From Stanieria sp. NIES-3757 (GTDB lineage: Bacteria > Cyanobacteriota > Cyanobacteriia > Cyanobacteriales > Xenococcaceae): a stretch of 64,000 nucleotides of DNA. The translations under genes were made by a program, and so were the position numbers. Below are positions 30,294 through 38,972 of this stretch, piece by piece. The notes beneath the pieces were generated by a model. It was not told the origin of the DNA. It did not search any database and saw nothing but the letters and a program-made list of their open reading frames with translations. The DNA is taken from contig AP017375.1 in NCBI GenBank assembly GCA_002355455.1, positions 4,393,640 to 4,457,639 on the forward strand, read 5' to 3'. Numbering within the stretch: position 1 is the stretch's first letter; each line of letters begins with the position of its first letter.

Positions 30294-31472
30294 TTAATAA
30301 TAATTTACTTGGTTGGTTGAAATTTGCTTGATTGCTTCACTAACCTCCGCTAAAAATTTTTCTCGGCGGAGAGAATACCATTGGTGAACTAATTCAAAAG
30401 AATTAGCATTAGATTGATTCTCGACTGCTTGAACCAACAACTCGGCAAATTGTTGGGGATGTTGCGCTACTTGTACCGTTGGTGGAAGTTGACTAATGCC
30501 ACGGGTAGCAGTTGGAGTGGCAACAATTTGGGAACCAGACGCGATCGCATCAAGGGTTTTAATTTCGATGCCTCCACCACTAAGAGTAGGAATTGCTAAA
30601 ACTTTCGCCTGTGCCATAAATTGTTGAGCATCCTCAACAAATCCTTGATAGTTAATTCTGGGATATTGCTCTTGAATCCAATCAGCATCTCTCCCTGCAA
30701 TATGAATTGAAATGGAATTGGGGAGAAAAGGATAAACTTTGCTTAAAAACCATTTCAAACTGTCTTGATTAGCTTTCCAAGTCCAACTCCCAATTAACCC
30801 AATCTCAAATTTTTTATTGGTTGATTGGTTGTTTAAGTTATCTAAACTAGACAGTAGCGGTAAAGGTCTAATTTTGGCTGAGGGATTAAACTGAGCAAAG
30901 TATTTGGCATCATGTTCGGTTAATGTCCAAATTTCTTGCACTTTGTGAGTTAGGCTTGCTTCGATGTCTCGAATAAGATCGGCTTCCCGTTGATAAACTA
31001 ATTTAGCTAGAAAATTGTTACTGTTTTGGCAATGCTGGCGATAGATTTCTTGTTCGATATTGTGAGCAATAAAGATCAGTTTGGTTTGAGGTGGTAGAAA
31101 GTTAGTCAACCAATCTAACTGGGAATGGTCAATAATTACAATTTGATAGTTTTTTTGAGCTAATAGAGACTTAACTAGATTGATATAGTCCCTAGAGTAA
31201 TATTTAGCTGAAGAATAAGGTAAGTTTTGAATCAAACTTTGACCAAACCACAAGAAAGGATACAATTTGGCTTTTTTGGTTTCTACATATTGTTCTCGAA
31301 CCAAGATTTCTTGAGGACTAAATTCAGTGATGTTGTCCTCTTTGCGAGTGTATCCTACCACTGTGACATCACAGCCAGCTTGATTGAGAGCATCAATAAT
31401 AGTTTGTGATGCAACCTCGCTACCATGTAGTTTATGACTAGGAAGGTTGGTTGTCAGAAACAGAACATTCAT
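30294..31472 (-). CDS. Glycosyltransferase, GT-B fold (family 4-like)
   Basis: A 392-residue GT-B protein. The N-terminal acceptor domain begins LFLTTNLPSHKLHGSE, and the C-terminal donor domain holds IGLIGSWTWKANQDSLKWFL, INYQGFVEDAQQFM and the end block PTLSGGGIEIKTLDAIASGSQIVAT with the conserved acidic residue. This is the form with IxSWTWxxN typical of surface-polysaccharide transferases. It lies 17 bp after the previous gene's stop and 5 bp before the next start. Donor and linkage are unknown. Confidence 0.88.
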   Translation of the reverse strand: MNVLFLTTNLPSHKLHGSEVASQTIIDALNQAGCDVTVVGYTRKEDNITEFSPQEILVREQYVETKKAKLYPFLWFGQSLIQNLPYSSAKYYSRDYINLVKSLLAQKNYQIVIIDHSQLDWLTNFLPPQTKLIFIAHNIEQEIYRQHCQNSNNFLAKLVYQREADLIRDIEASLTHKVQEIWTLTEHDAKYFAQFNPSAKIRPLPLLSSLDNLNNQSTNKKFEIGLIGSWTWKANQDSLKWFLSKVYPFLPNSISIHIAGRDADWIQEQYPRINYQGFVEDAQQFMAQAKVLAIPTLSGGGIEIKTLDAIASGSQIVATPTATRGISQLPPTVQVAQHPQQFAELLVQAVENQSNANSFELVHQWYSLRREKFLAEVSEAIKQISTNQVNYY

Positions 31473-31489
31473 CAGTTATTAGTTATCCG

Positions 31490-32791
31490 TTACAGAATTA
31501 CTCCGCCTAAAGTCGGCTTCGACTTTGTCAGGCAATTAAAGATTTTTCCAGCAAATAGTTCGGCTCGATTAGTTTGAGCAAATTGACTCATTTTGCTACG
31601 GTTACATAAAGCTTCTGGACTTGTTTGTAAAAAACGGCACAATCCTTCAGCAATTTGAGAGGGAATAGTAGAGTCAACGGTCAAACCTAATTTATAACGT
31701 CGAGTTATCTCCCCCATCAAGCCAAAATCAGAAGCCAATACAGGTTTTTGTGCAGTTGCTGCTCGAACTAAAATGGCACTCATGCCAATGTGACGCTGAT
31801 AGGGAGCCAAAATTACATCAGCAATTTGGAAATAGGGTTGAATTTCTTCATCAGGAATAAATCGATCCAAGCGAATAATTTGGACAGAATTAGGCAGTTT
31901 GGTTAGATGAGTTGCTAATAATTCTCTCTCTCTTGGCGTAATTGGGCCGACTAACAATAAACAAAGTTGCTGAGTTAGTTCAGGTGTTAGAGTTGCGATC
32001 GCGTCTAATAATTTAAAGAGTCCTTTTCGCTCTGATAACGCACCAAACAACAGAAATACTTTTCGACCTGGTTCGATTGCTAAACTGCTTTTGAGTTGTT
32101 GTATTTCGCTTTCTGGATGGTTATAGATTTGTACTGGATCTGGTAAATGGATAGCTTTAGCTGACTTACCCATACGATTAAGATCTTCTATTACTACTGG
32201 GTCGAGACAAAAGAGAGTATCAAGCTGGGGAGAGTTTAATAGCCTTGGTAAACAAACTCGATCCCGCCAACGCCATAGCCATTCGCGGTCTTCACTGGTG
32301 TAGTTGGGAAAATTGGCATAGTGAAAGATGGGTCGAAAATAAATACAGGAAAAACGACAAGGTAAGTTACTACTTATGGCTAAACGTAACAATATGGTAT
32401 CGAGGTACATCAAAAAACAGTGAGTTGTACCCAAGACTTTGGTATAACGGGACAGTATTTGATACTCTTGAAAAGCTCGTTTGATCCTACCTCTAAAAGA
32501 ATACTCTAGTTGAGAACTATCAAATAATTCGCTTTGTTCTTCAAGGGTAATCTGAATAAAGGTAACTCTAGGATTATTATTTCCCAAAGCAACAATCTGA
32601 GGATGCCTTTGAGCAAATTTACGGGAAATTAGGACATCCAAGTGTCCAGAAAATTTTTGAGCGCACCAATATTTAACTAAGTGCTGTAGATAACCAGGAT
32701 GATGTCCGCCAGGATTTAATTCAAAAAGCAGAAATTTATTGGCATTCTTTTCTACATTGGTCTGCTGTCGGTCTTGATCGATACCTAACAT
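31490..32791 (-). CDS. Glycosyltransferase, family 4-like
   Basis: A 433-residue GT-B protein. The N-terminal half begins FLLFELNPGGHHPGYLQHLVKYW, with a Gly/His-rich acceptor loop. The C-terminal half has VFLLFGALSERKGLFKLLDAI, IIRLDRFIPDEEIQPYFQIADVILAPYQ and RAATAQKPVLAS, the GT4 donor-site layout. It lies 17 bp downstream of the epimerase gene and 17 bp upstream of the next glycosyltransferase in the same direction. Substrate unknown. Confidence 0.88.
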   Translation of the reverse strand: MLGIDQDRQQTNVEKNANKFLLFELNPGGHHPGYLQHLVKYWCAQKFSGHLDVLISRKFAQRHPQIVALGNNNPRVTFIQITLEEQSELFDSSQLEYSFRGRIKRAFQEYQILSRYTKVLGTTHCFLMYLDTILLRLAISSNLPCRFSCIYFRPIFHYANFPNYTSEDREWLWRWRDRVCLPRLLNSPQLDTLFCLDPVVIEDLNRMGKSAKAIHLPDPVQIYNHPESEIQQLKSSLAIEPGRKVFLLFGALSERKGLFKLLDAIATLTPELTQQLCLLLVGPITPRERELLATHLTKLPNSVQIIRLDRFIPDEEIQPYFQIADVILAPYQRHIGMSAILVRAATAQKPVLASDFGLMGEITRRYKLGLTVDSTIPSQIAEGLCRFLQTSPEALCNRSKMSQFAQTNRAELFAGKIFNCLTKSKPTLGGVIL

Positions 32792-32808
32792 GATTAATTT
32801 CTTTTAAA

Positions 32809-33867
32809 TTAAGCAGTTACTTTGAGTTTTGCTTGTTCGGAGATAATAATTTCTTGGAAAATGTCTGTAATACTTTTGGTAATATCCCACTCAGGAAAAT
32901 GAGTCTTAAGCTTGCTCAAGTCGGAGATATAACAAATATGATCGCCAATGCGATTTTGATCGACATAAACCCAATTAACTTTCTTCCCAGTTAAATCTTC
33001 AATCAAATCGAAAGATTCTAAAATCGAAATACTGTTGTTGCGTCCACCACCTAAGTTATAAACTTCTCCTGATCGAGGATTGTTGCGAAAAGCTTCAAAA
33101 GCTTGAATCACATCATAACTGTGGATGTTGTCGCGCACTTGTTTACCTTTGTAACCAAAGACTTTGTAAGTACCGCCTGTAACTGCTACTTTCACTAAAT
33201 AAGAAAGAAAACCGTGTAATTCAACTCCAGAGTGGGATGGCCCGGTTAAACAACCACCGCGAAAGACTCCTACCTTCATGCCAAAATAGCGACCGTATTC
33301 TTGAGCAACTACATCCGCAGCAGTTTTAGAAGCACCGAAGAGGGAATGTAAGCAACGATCTATGCGACAAGCTTCGGTAATACCATTAAAGTCTTCAGGA
33401 TTGGCATAATCGTAGCGTTTTTCTTGCTCAACTAAATCTAACTCATTCGGTGCATCACCATATACTTTGTTAGTACTGATGTGAATGAATACTGCCTCGG
33501 GACAAAACTGTCTGGTTGCTTCGAGTAAGTTAATTGTTCCTAAAGCGTTAACTTCAAAATCTAGTAAAGGAATTTGGCAAGCTTTGTCGTGAGAAGGTTG
33601 AGCAGCACAATGAATAATTAGATCGAAGGAATTATTTTCAAATAAATCAAATAAGTTCTCGCGATCGCGAATATCAACACTATAATGTTTGAAATTTTGA
33701 GTGGCTTTTTGTAAGCGATTTAAATTCCAAGTTGTGTCACCTTTTTCTCCAAAAAATGTAGCTCGCATATTATTATCAATGCCTACTACTTGATGTCCGT
33801 TAGCATCATAATATGTGACTGCTTCAGAACCAATTAAACCGCTAGAACCAGTTACTAAAACTTTCAT
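32809..33867 (-). CDS. NAD-dependent epimerase, CDP-paratose 2-epimerase-like
   Basis: A 352-residue extended SDR. The cofactor motif GSSGLIG is at the N-terminus, the catalytic region has [10 protein letters not shown], and YxxxK appears within [20 protein letters not shown] in the variant form of CDP-paratose/tyvelose epimerases (RfbE type). [18 protein letters not shown] and [14 protein letters not shown] are also typical of that group. If correct it links this cluster to CDP-hexose chemistry and so to rfbF at 5 kb. ATG 33867 is preferred over a GTG four codons upstream. The 287 bp AT-rich gap before it may hold an internal promoter. Confidence 0.85.
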   Translation of the reverse strand: MKVLVTGSSGLIGSEAVTYYDANGHQVVGIDNNMRATFFGEKGDTTWNLNRLQKATQNFKHYSVDIRDRENLFDLFENNSFDLIIHCAAQPSHDKACQIPLLDFEVNALGTINLLEATRQFCPEAVFIHISTNKVYGDAPNELDLVEQEKRYDYANPEDFNGITEACRIDRCLHSLFGASKTAADVVAQEYGRYFGMKVGVFRGGCLTGPSHSGVELHGFLSYLVKVAVTGGTYKVFGYKGKQVRDNIHSYDVIQAFEAFRNNPRSGEVYNLGGGRNNSISILESFDLIEDLTGKKVNWVYVDQNRIGDHICYISDLSKLKTHFPEWDITKSITDIFQEIIISEQAKLKVTA

Positions 33868-34166
33868 TTTTTTTCTCACAATTTTTGGTTGATTTAATAT
33901 TTATTGATTTATTTTTGAGAGCAAAAAGTTTAACGTTTTAAATATTAATTTAATTTTTTTCCATTTTATTGCAAAATCTGTTAAATTTAAATAAACTTAT
34001 TTGCTAAATAATTATTTTTTTTGCTAATTACAGATTAATAAATTGGTTAAAGATAGAGACATATATCCCAAAATGATTTAAATTATATTAAATCAAGATA
34101 ATTTATTTATATTCTTTACTAATCAAATTTTGTTTTAATTAATTTATCATATTTACTTAATAAAAT

Positions 34167-35462
34167 CTATATTTTTTGCATTGCATTTCTTTTATCAAAG
34201 TGATGTTGTCTTTGGGAATTATGGCCTGGTGATTTAATTCTTTTCCACCAAATGCCAAGTAAAAAAGAAAAAGATATATATAATACCCACATTGCTCCTC
34301 CTTCTATAAAAGTTCTAATTTCACTGAAATTCGCTAAAAAAGAGATAAATAAAAATTGTAAGATCCATAAAAATTCTCTTTTTTGAGTAGCTTGAATTAA
34401 GTTGATCGCTCTCCAACATAATCTTAGAAAACTCAATAAACATAAAATCAGACCAACTAAACCTAACTGTAAAAAGATTTCAATTAAACCATTATGGGCA
34501 TGAAATCTAGCTCCTTCCTTTTTTGCTACTACAGCCCAAGTATTATTTAAAATGTAATGAGCAGCGTCGGAAGTCCAAAAACCAGAATAACCATAGCCTA
34601 ACCAAGGTCTTTCCCAGCCTTTTTCTAGAACTAAACTCCAAATAGTTGTCCGTCCATTAAAAGTAAGATCTTTGCCCAACAGATCGACTACAATAGTTTC
34701 TAAATTAATCGTAATCAATAAACCAATACTAATAACTATTAAAAAAGCAAAAATAAAAATAGCTCCTTTGAGACGATAACCTTGTTTTAGTAAAGTAAAA
34801 ACAGGAAATAATAATAATGAAAAAAACAATAAAATTAGCGCAGATTTACTACTAGAAAGTATTACTAAAACTAAACACAAAAATAATAAGCCTAGCAGGA
34901 AAAAGCGATGTTTAGATTTGTCTAACAATAAATGTAAGCAAGTAATTACTCCAATCGTCATTTGTCGACCAAGATATTGTTTGTGAGTAAAGATACCTCG
35001 CCAAGAAACTTCATTATTGGAAACAAAATCAATGCCATAATCTGGTGTAATTAAAGCAAAAATAATACTAAAAATTGCTGCTATTCCTAAAGCTGAAACT
35101 AACAACCACATATGCTCCTTAATTGTGTAGCGTGTAGCTAAATATGCTCCTAAAAAAGAAGCTCTAAAAAGTGGTTCAATTTCATCAGAAGTATATTCAG
35201 GAGCAGCAGACCAAAGAATTGAAGCAAAACTCAACCCTAATAATAACCAAGGAAATAAATCTCTGGTAGCAACATAAGCAAATTTTTGTCCTTTAGTTAT
35301 TAAATTAACAATTACTAAAACTCCGACAAAAAGATAACAAAGATATTTAGAAACATTATCTATTACAGGAGGTAAATTAAGACCAAAATAATAGAGCAGC
35401 AGAAAGGTAACAATTACTGGTTCAATTTTATTTAGAATTAGTTTAAGTGAGTGAGTTTTCAA
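34167..35462 (-). CDS. O-antigen ligase/polymerase family membrane protein (Wzy-like)
   Basis: A 431-residue protein with about ten to twelve membrane segments and the Wzy_C periplasmic loop signature: GRTTIWSLVLEKGWERPWLGYGYSGFW and HAHNGLIEIFLQLGLVGL. In a Wzx/Wzy pathway it would polymerise repeat units at the periplasmic face. The start is TTG 35462, supported by GAGAGGA just upstream. It sits between a methyltransferase gene and the CDP-paratose-type epimerase gene. Ligase and polymerase cannot be told apart by sequence, but the flippase and Wzc-like genes in the cluster favour polymerase. Confidence 0.87.
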   Translation of the reverse strand: MKTHSLKLILNKIEPVIVTFLLLYYFGLNLPPVIDNVSKYLCYLFVGVLVIVNLITKGQKFAYVATRDLFPWLLLGLSFASILWSAAPEYTSDEIEPLFRASFLGAYLATRYTIKEHMWLLVSALGIAAIFSIIFALITPDYGIDFVSNNEVSWRGIFTHKQYLGRQMTIGVITCLHLLLDKSKHRFFLLGLLFLCLVLVILSSSKSALILLFFSLLLFPVFTLLKQGYRLKGAIFIFAFLIVISIGLLITINLETIVVDLLGKDLTFNGRTTIWSLVLEKGWERPWLGYGYSGFWTSDAAHYILNNTWAVVAKKEGARFHAHNGLIEIFLQLGLVGLILCLLSFLRLCWRAINLIQATQKREFLWILQFLFISFLANFSEIRTFIEGGAMWVLYISFSFLLGIWWKRIKSPGHNSQRQHHFDKRNAMQKI

Positions 35463-35605
35463 GGTAATCCTCTCATAATATCAAGCACGGATAAGCATTT
35501 TAAATAAAATTTACCCAATTCCTTAATCCCCGATTCAGACATAATATTTAACTATTTAATCGAACTTGATATAAACTGTAAATTTGCTCTTGCTTTAAGC
35601 AGAAA

Positions 35606-36301
35606 TTACCAGCCATGGTAAACAATAAAAGATTTAGTTAAACCTAATATTTTTTCTTCATAAATAATTCCTTCGGGAAATAGTTTATGTAGCTCTTTTT
35701 TGCTTAATAATTGTATTTCCTGACATAATTGTTTGGCTAATTCTAAATCTTCTACTTTGCCATACCAGCCTAAAGCAAAATGACTAATCAACCAAACTTG
35801 TAACCTTAGTGGTAAAAATTGAAATAAAGGAAAAACAAAATGTGGTTCAATCGGAAAATAGCGATTAGGCGTTTGAATAAAATACCTTTTCCCAACTCGT
35901 TTAATTTCATTAGCCATTTTCAGTCGATCTTGTTCGCTACCAACGTGTTCAATTACAGAATTAGAAAAAACTACATCAAATTCTTGTTGTTGAAACTGAT
36001 TTAAATCTCTAGCGTCACCTTGAAGGCAGACAAAGTCTTGATCGCTTAATTGCTCAAGATTAATAATAGTAATTTTAAAATTTTGGACAATTGTTTCTAA
36101 TCCTTCTTGCAGTCGCCAAAAAGTAGGTCTTCCACCAACATCGAGAATTTTTAGCGTTTCTACAGAATCTTTTTCAAGGGAATTAATTAAAGAATTTAGC
36201 AAAGCAAAACGTTTTTTTCTTAGTTGGGTTGACCAAGAATCGGAACTAGAATTATCGTAAATTTTTTTAATTAAATAATTGTCATAGATTTTCTTCAGCA
36301 T
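35606..36301 (-). CDS. Class I SAM-dependent methyltransferase in exopolysaccharide cluster
   Basis: A 231-residue protein. The SAM motif is ILDVGGRPTFW (motif I), with the acidic end of strand 2 in IINLEQL, QGDARDL for the adenine side and FDVVFSNSVIEHVG for motif IV/post-IV. The rest (FPLRLQVWLISHF..., PNRYFPIEPHFVFP) is common in small methyltransferases of surface-polysaccharide clusters. It lies 25 bp after the preceding glycosyltransferase gene. It probably methylates a sugar or a lipid-linked intermediate. The target is unknown. Confidence 0.82.
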   Translation of the reverse strand: MLKKIYDNYLIKKIYDNSSSDSWSTQLRKKRFALLNSLINSLEKDSVETLKILDVGGRPTFWRLQEGLETIVQNFKITIINLEQLSDQDFVCLQGDARDLNQFQQQEFDVVFSNSVIEHVGSEQDRLKMANEIKRVGKRYFIQTPNRYFPIEPHFVFPLFQFLPLRLQVWLISHFALGWYGKVEDLELAKQLCQEIQLLSKKELHKLFPEGIIYEEKILGLTKSFIVYHGW

Positions 36302-36326
36302 TGTTTTTCATCTGATTAAGTTGACA

Positions 36327-37595
36327 TTAACTGGATTGTAAAGAATATTTTTTCGCCCCAGTTAATTCTTGAAATAGATTGAGATAGCGTTTTGCTTGCA
36401 GTTGTAAAGAAAATTCTTGCTCTGCTTTTTGACGGGCGCGATCGCTTAATTTTTGCCTCCTTGATTCATTTTCTAGTATCCAAATTAGACCTTGAGCCAA
36501 ATCTTCTATTTGATAAGGTTTAGCTAAATAACCGTTTTGTTGATGTTCGATTAAATCTGGCATCCCACCAATCTGAAAACCTACCGCAGGAGTACCACAA
36601 GCGATCGCTTCTAAAACGGTATTGGGTAGATTGTCTTGAAGTGACGGTAGGACAAAAACATCGGCTGCACAATAAGCTAAAGTTAAAGACAAGTCATCTT
36701 TAAGGATGCCGAGGTAATGAGTTTTAAAGCCGAATTCTGGTGGCTTTTGCGGTCGAGAAGCTCCAAAAATCGCTAGTTCTACATCTTGCCAACCCAATTG
36801 TTCTAATTGTTGTAGTGCTGGTTGGAGTAGGTGAAATCCTTTTCTTTTATCACTGGTAGCACCAAGGGAACCAAATAAAATTAACTGCTTATCTTCAGGT
36901 AAACGTAATAATTTTCTAGCTAGTTTTTGGTCAATTGGTCGATAAACTTCTAGATCGATCCCATTGGGAATGAGTTCGATCCGACAATTTTGAAACAAGC
37001 TACTAGAAGCTGCACAATCTCGTAACCAAGAACTTAAAACGACGATGGTTAAGTCTAGCTGTTTCCAAGCTTTAGCTTTACGCTGCCAAACCCAACGAGA
37101 AAGATCCCAGTCGCAGTTACTACCTAATTGAGGACAACTACCACAAGAAAATTTATAGCGATCGCAATTGTGATCGTAGTGACAGCCTCCTGTGAATGCC
37201 CACATATCGTGCAGTGTCCAAACGATTGGGCGAGCTAATTTAGCGATCGTTTCAACTTGCAGCAAAGCTTCTCCAATCCAATGTAAATTAATAACATCAG
37301 GAGCAAGTTGAGCAATTTTAGCCCTAGTCCTTTCTGGTAGCCACTGTAAAGAATAAGTAAGATTATGACGTTGGGGATAAAACTTTAATGGCAAAGCATC
37401 AACAGCAATTCTCGAGTTACCAATACTTGTTGCTAGTCTAGTAGTAGGAGCAAACACAGCGCGATCGTCACTCAATTTTTGTTGTACTAACATTTGAGAA
37501 TCAACGCTTAGTTGCTGTAATCCCTGATGCAAGCGATAGGCTGCCCGTGCAGCACCACCAGCGAGATCGGAATGATTAATCAGTAGAACTTTCAT
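36327..37595 (-). CDS. Glycosyltransferase family 4
   Basis: A 422-residue GT4 protein. The N-terminal start LLINHSDLAGGAARAAYRLHQGL is the WcaC-like form. WTLHDMWAFTGGCHYDHNCDRYKFSCGSCPQLG holds a Cys/His cluster seen in that subgroup (spans about residues 125-157). The donor domain has LILFGSLGATSDKRKGFHLL, DVFVLPSLQDNLPNTVLEAIACGTPAVGF with the EX7E motif, and DLIEHQQNGYLAKP. It is transcribed between the flippase (17 bp gap) and the methyltransferase. Confidence 0.92.
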   Translation of the reverse strand: MKVLLINHSDLAGGAARAAYRLHQGLQQLSVDSQMLVQQKLSDDRAVFAPTTRLATSIGNSRIAVDALPLKFYPQRHNLTYSLQWLPERTRAKIAQLAPDVINLHWIGEALLQVETIAKLARPIVWTLHDMWAFTGGCHYDHNCDRYKFSCGSCPQLGSNCDWDLSRWVWQRKAKAWKQLDLTIVVLSSWLRDCAASSSLFQNCRIELIPNGIDLEVYRPIDQKLARKLLRLPEDKQLILFGSLGATSDKRKGFHLLQPALQQLEQLGWQDVELAIFGASRPQKPPEFGFKTHYLGILKDDLSLTLAYCAADVFVLPSLQDNLPNTVLEAIACGTPAVGFQIGGMPDLIEHQQNGYLAKPYQIEDLAQGLIWILENESRRQKLSDRARQKAEQEFSLQLQAKRYLNLFQELTGAKKYSLQSS

Positions 37596-37612
37596 CGATC
37601 AACAATTCCTCG

Positions 37613-38968
37613 TTAAGAAAAAACTTGCCTAATTCTCTTGAAATAAAGCAAATTTTGTTTAATCCGAAACGGAATAAATAGAGCCTTAGTTAACATCCAA
37701 GTATTTTTAAATAAGGGTGGAAAAAATGCTCCTGCTAAATAACAAGCAAAAGCATAAGAAATTAAAGTTGCGATAGCTGCGCCTTTACCTCCATATAAAG
37801 GAATCAAGTAAAAATTCAAGCAAATATTGGCAACCACTCCCAAAGAAGTCGCCATAAATTCAAATCTGGTCAGCTTTTCAGCAATTAACCAACGACCGCG
37901 AGCCACACTTAGAAAGACAAACGGTCCTGACCAAATATGTAAAGCCAAGATAATTCCTGCTTCAGCATATTCTTTACCCAATAAAATATCTACCAGTGGT
38001 TGAGATGCGATCGTCATTACCAGAGAAATAGCGATCGAAATCCACGCCATCACATCGTAAAGTTGTTGAGTTTTGAGGTCGTATTCTCTCCTACTTCTAG
38101 CTTTTGCTTTAAGCACCGATGGAAAAACCGAAGCACAAATTGCCATCGGCACAAAATACCAAATTTCTGAAAACCTTACCGCTGCTGCATAGATTCCTAC
38201 TTCTCTACTACCTACCAAATTCTGCAACATCACTTGGTCGATCTTCATATAAATAGAAATCATGACTGCTGAGAGCAGCATAGGAATTGAATCTTGAAGC
38301 AATTCCACAGCAGTTAACCAACGGAATTCCCATTGCTTAAAAGATTGCCGATGTCTTAGGTAAACCCAAATCGACCCTAGTCCTTTGAGCAGAAATTCGG
38401 CAAAAAACACCCAAGCAAAACTAATTAGGGGCAATTTTAAGAAAACAAATAAAATTCTTGCTCCCGCAGTCAGAAAAATTTGCACACTTTGAACTGTAGC
38501 GATGGGACGGGATAAAACTTGGGATTGAAACCAAAAACTAATGACCTCAAACCCATCAAAGATCAAACCCAAAGCGATTATGATTGTCATCCAACGAATT
38601 TGGTTATCCTCATTTAAGAGCCAAATCGAACTGGCGATCAAAATAATACTAATGACGCTACTGAATAATTTCAGGACAAAAGCCGTACCTAAAATTTTTG
38701 GAGTAAATTTTTCTTGTTGAACTATGTCCCTGACAACAATATCGTTTAAACCTAATTTCGCAATAGCAACAAATAGATAAAAAAAGCTGTAACTATAACT
38801 AAGTTTGCCAAAATCTTCAGGACCTAAATATCTAACTACATAGATTCCCACTAGCAGGGAAACTACCATGTACAAAATTCGCTCAGTAAACAGCCAGCCG
38901 ATATTGAGAATAATTTTCTGCAATCCTGGACTGAGCTTATCTTCCAAGGATTTAAGTTTACCTAGCAT
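37613..38968 (-). CDS. Oligosaccharide flippase, Wzx-like (MOP superfamily)
   Basis: A 451-residue membrane protein with about twelve to fourteen hydrophobic segments. The N-terminal pattern ILYMVVSLLVGIYVVRYLGPEDFGKLSYSYSF is the standard polysaccharide-flippase signature. The mid-protein SIYMKIDQVMLQNLVGSREVGIYAAAVRF and the end PLYGGKGAAIATLISYAFACYL also fit. It would move undecaprenyl-PP-linked repeat units across the inner membrane. It starts 4 bp before the Wzc-like gene ends in transcription order, a tight operon junction. Confidence 0.93.
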   Translation of the reverse strand: MLGKLKSLEDKLSPGLQKIILNIGWLFTERILYMVVSLLVGIYVVRYLGPEDFGKLSYSYSFFYLFVAIAKLGLNDIVVRDIVQQEKFTPKILGTAFVLKLFSSVISIILIASSIWLLNEDNQIRWMTIIIALGLIFDGFEVISFWFQSQVLSRPIATVQSVQIFLTAGARILFVFLKLPLISFAWVFFAEFLLKGLGSIWVYLRHRQSFKQWEFRWLTAVELLQDSIPMLLSAVMISIYMKIDQVMLQNLVGSREVGIYAAAVRFSEIWYFVPMAICASVFPSVLKAKARSRREYDLKTQQLYDVMAWISIAISLVMTIASQPLVDILLGKEYAEAGIILALHIWSGPFVFLSVARGRWLIAEKLTRFEFMATSLGVVANICLNFYLIPLYGGKGAAIATLISYAFACYLAGAFFPPLFKNTWMLTKALFIPFRIKQNLLYFKRIRQVFS

Positions 38969-38972
38969 CTAA

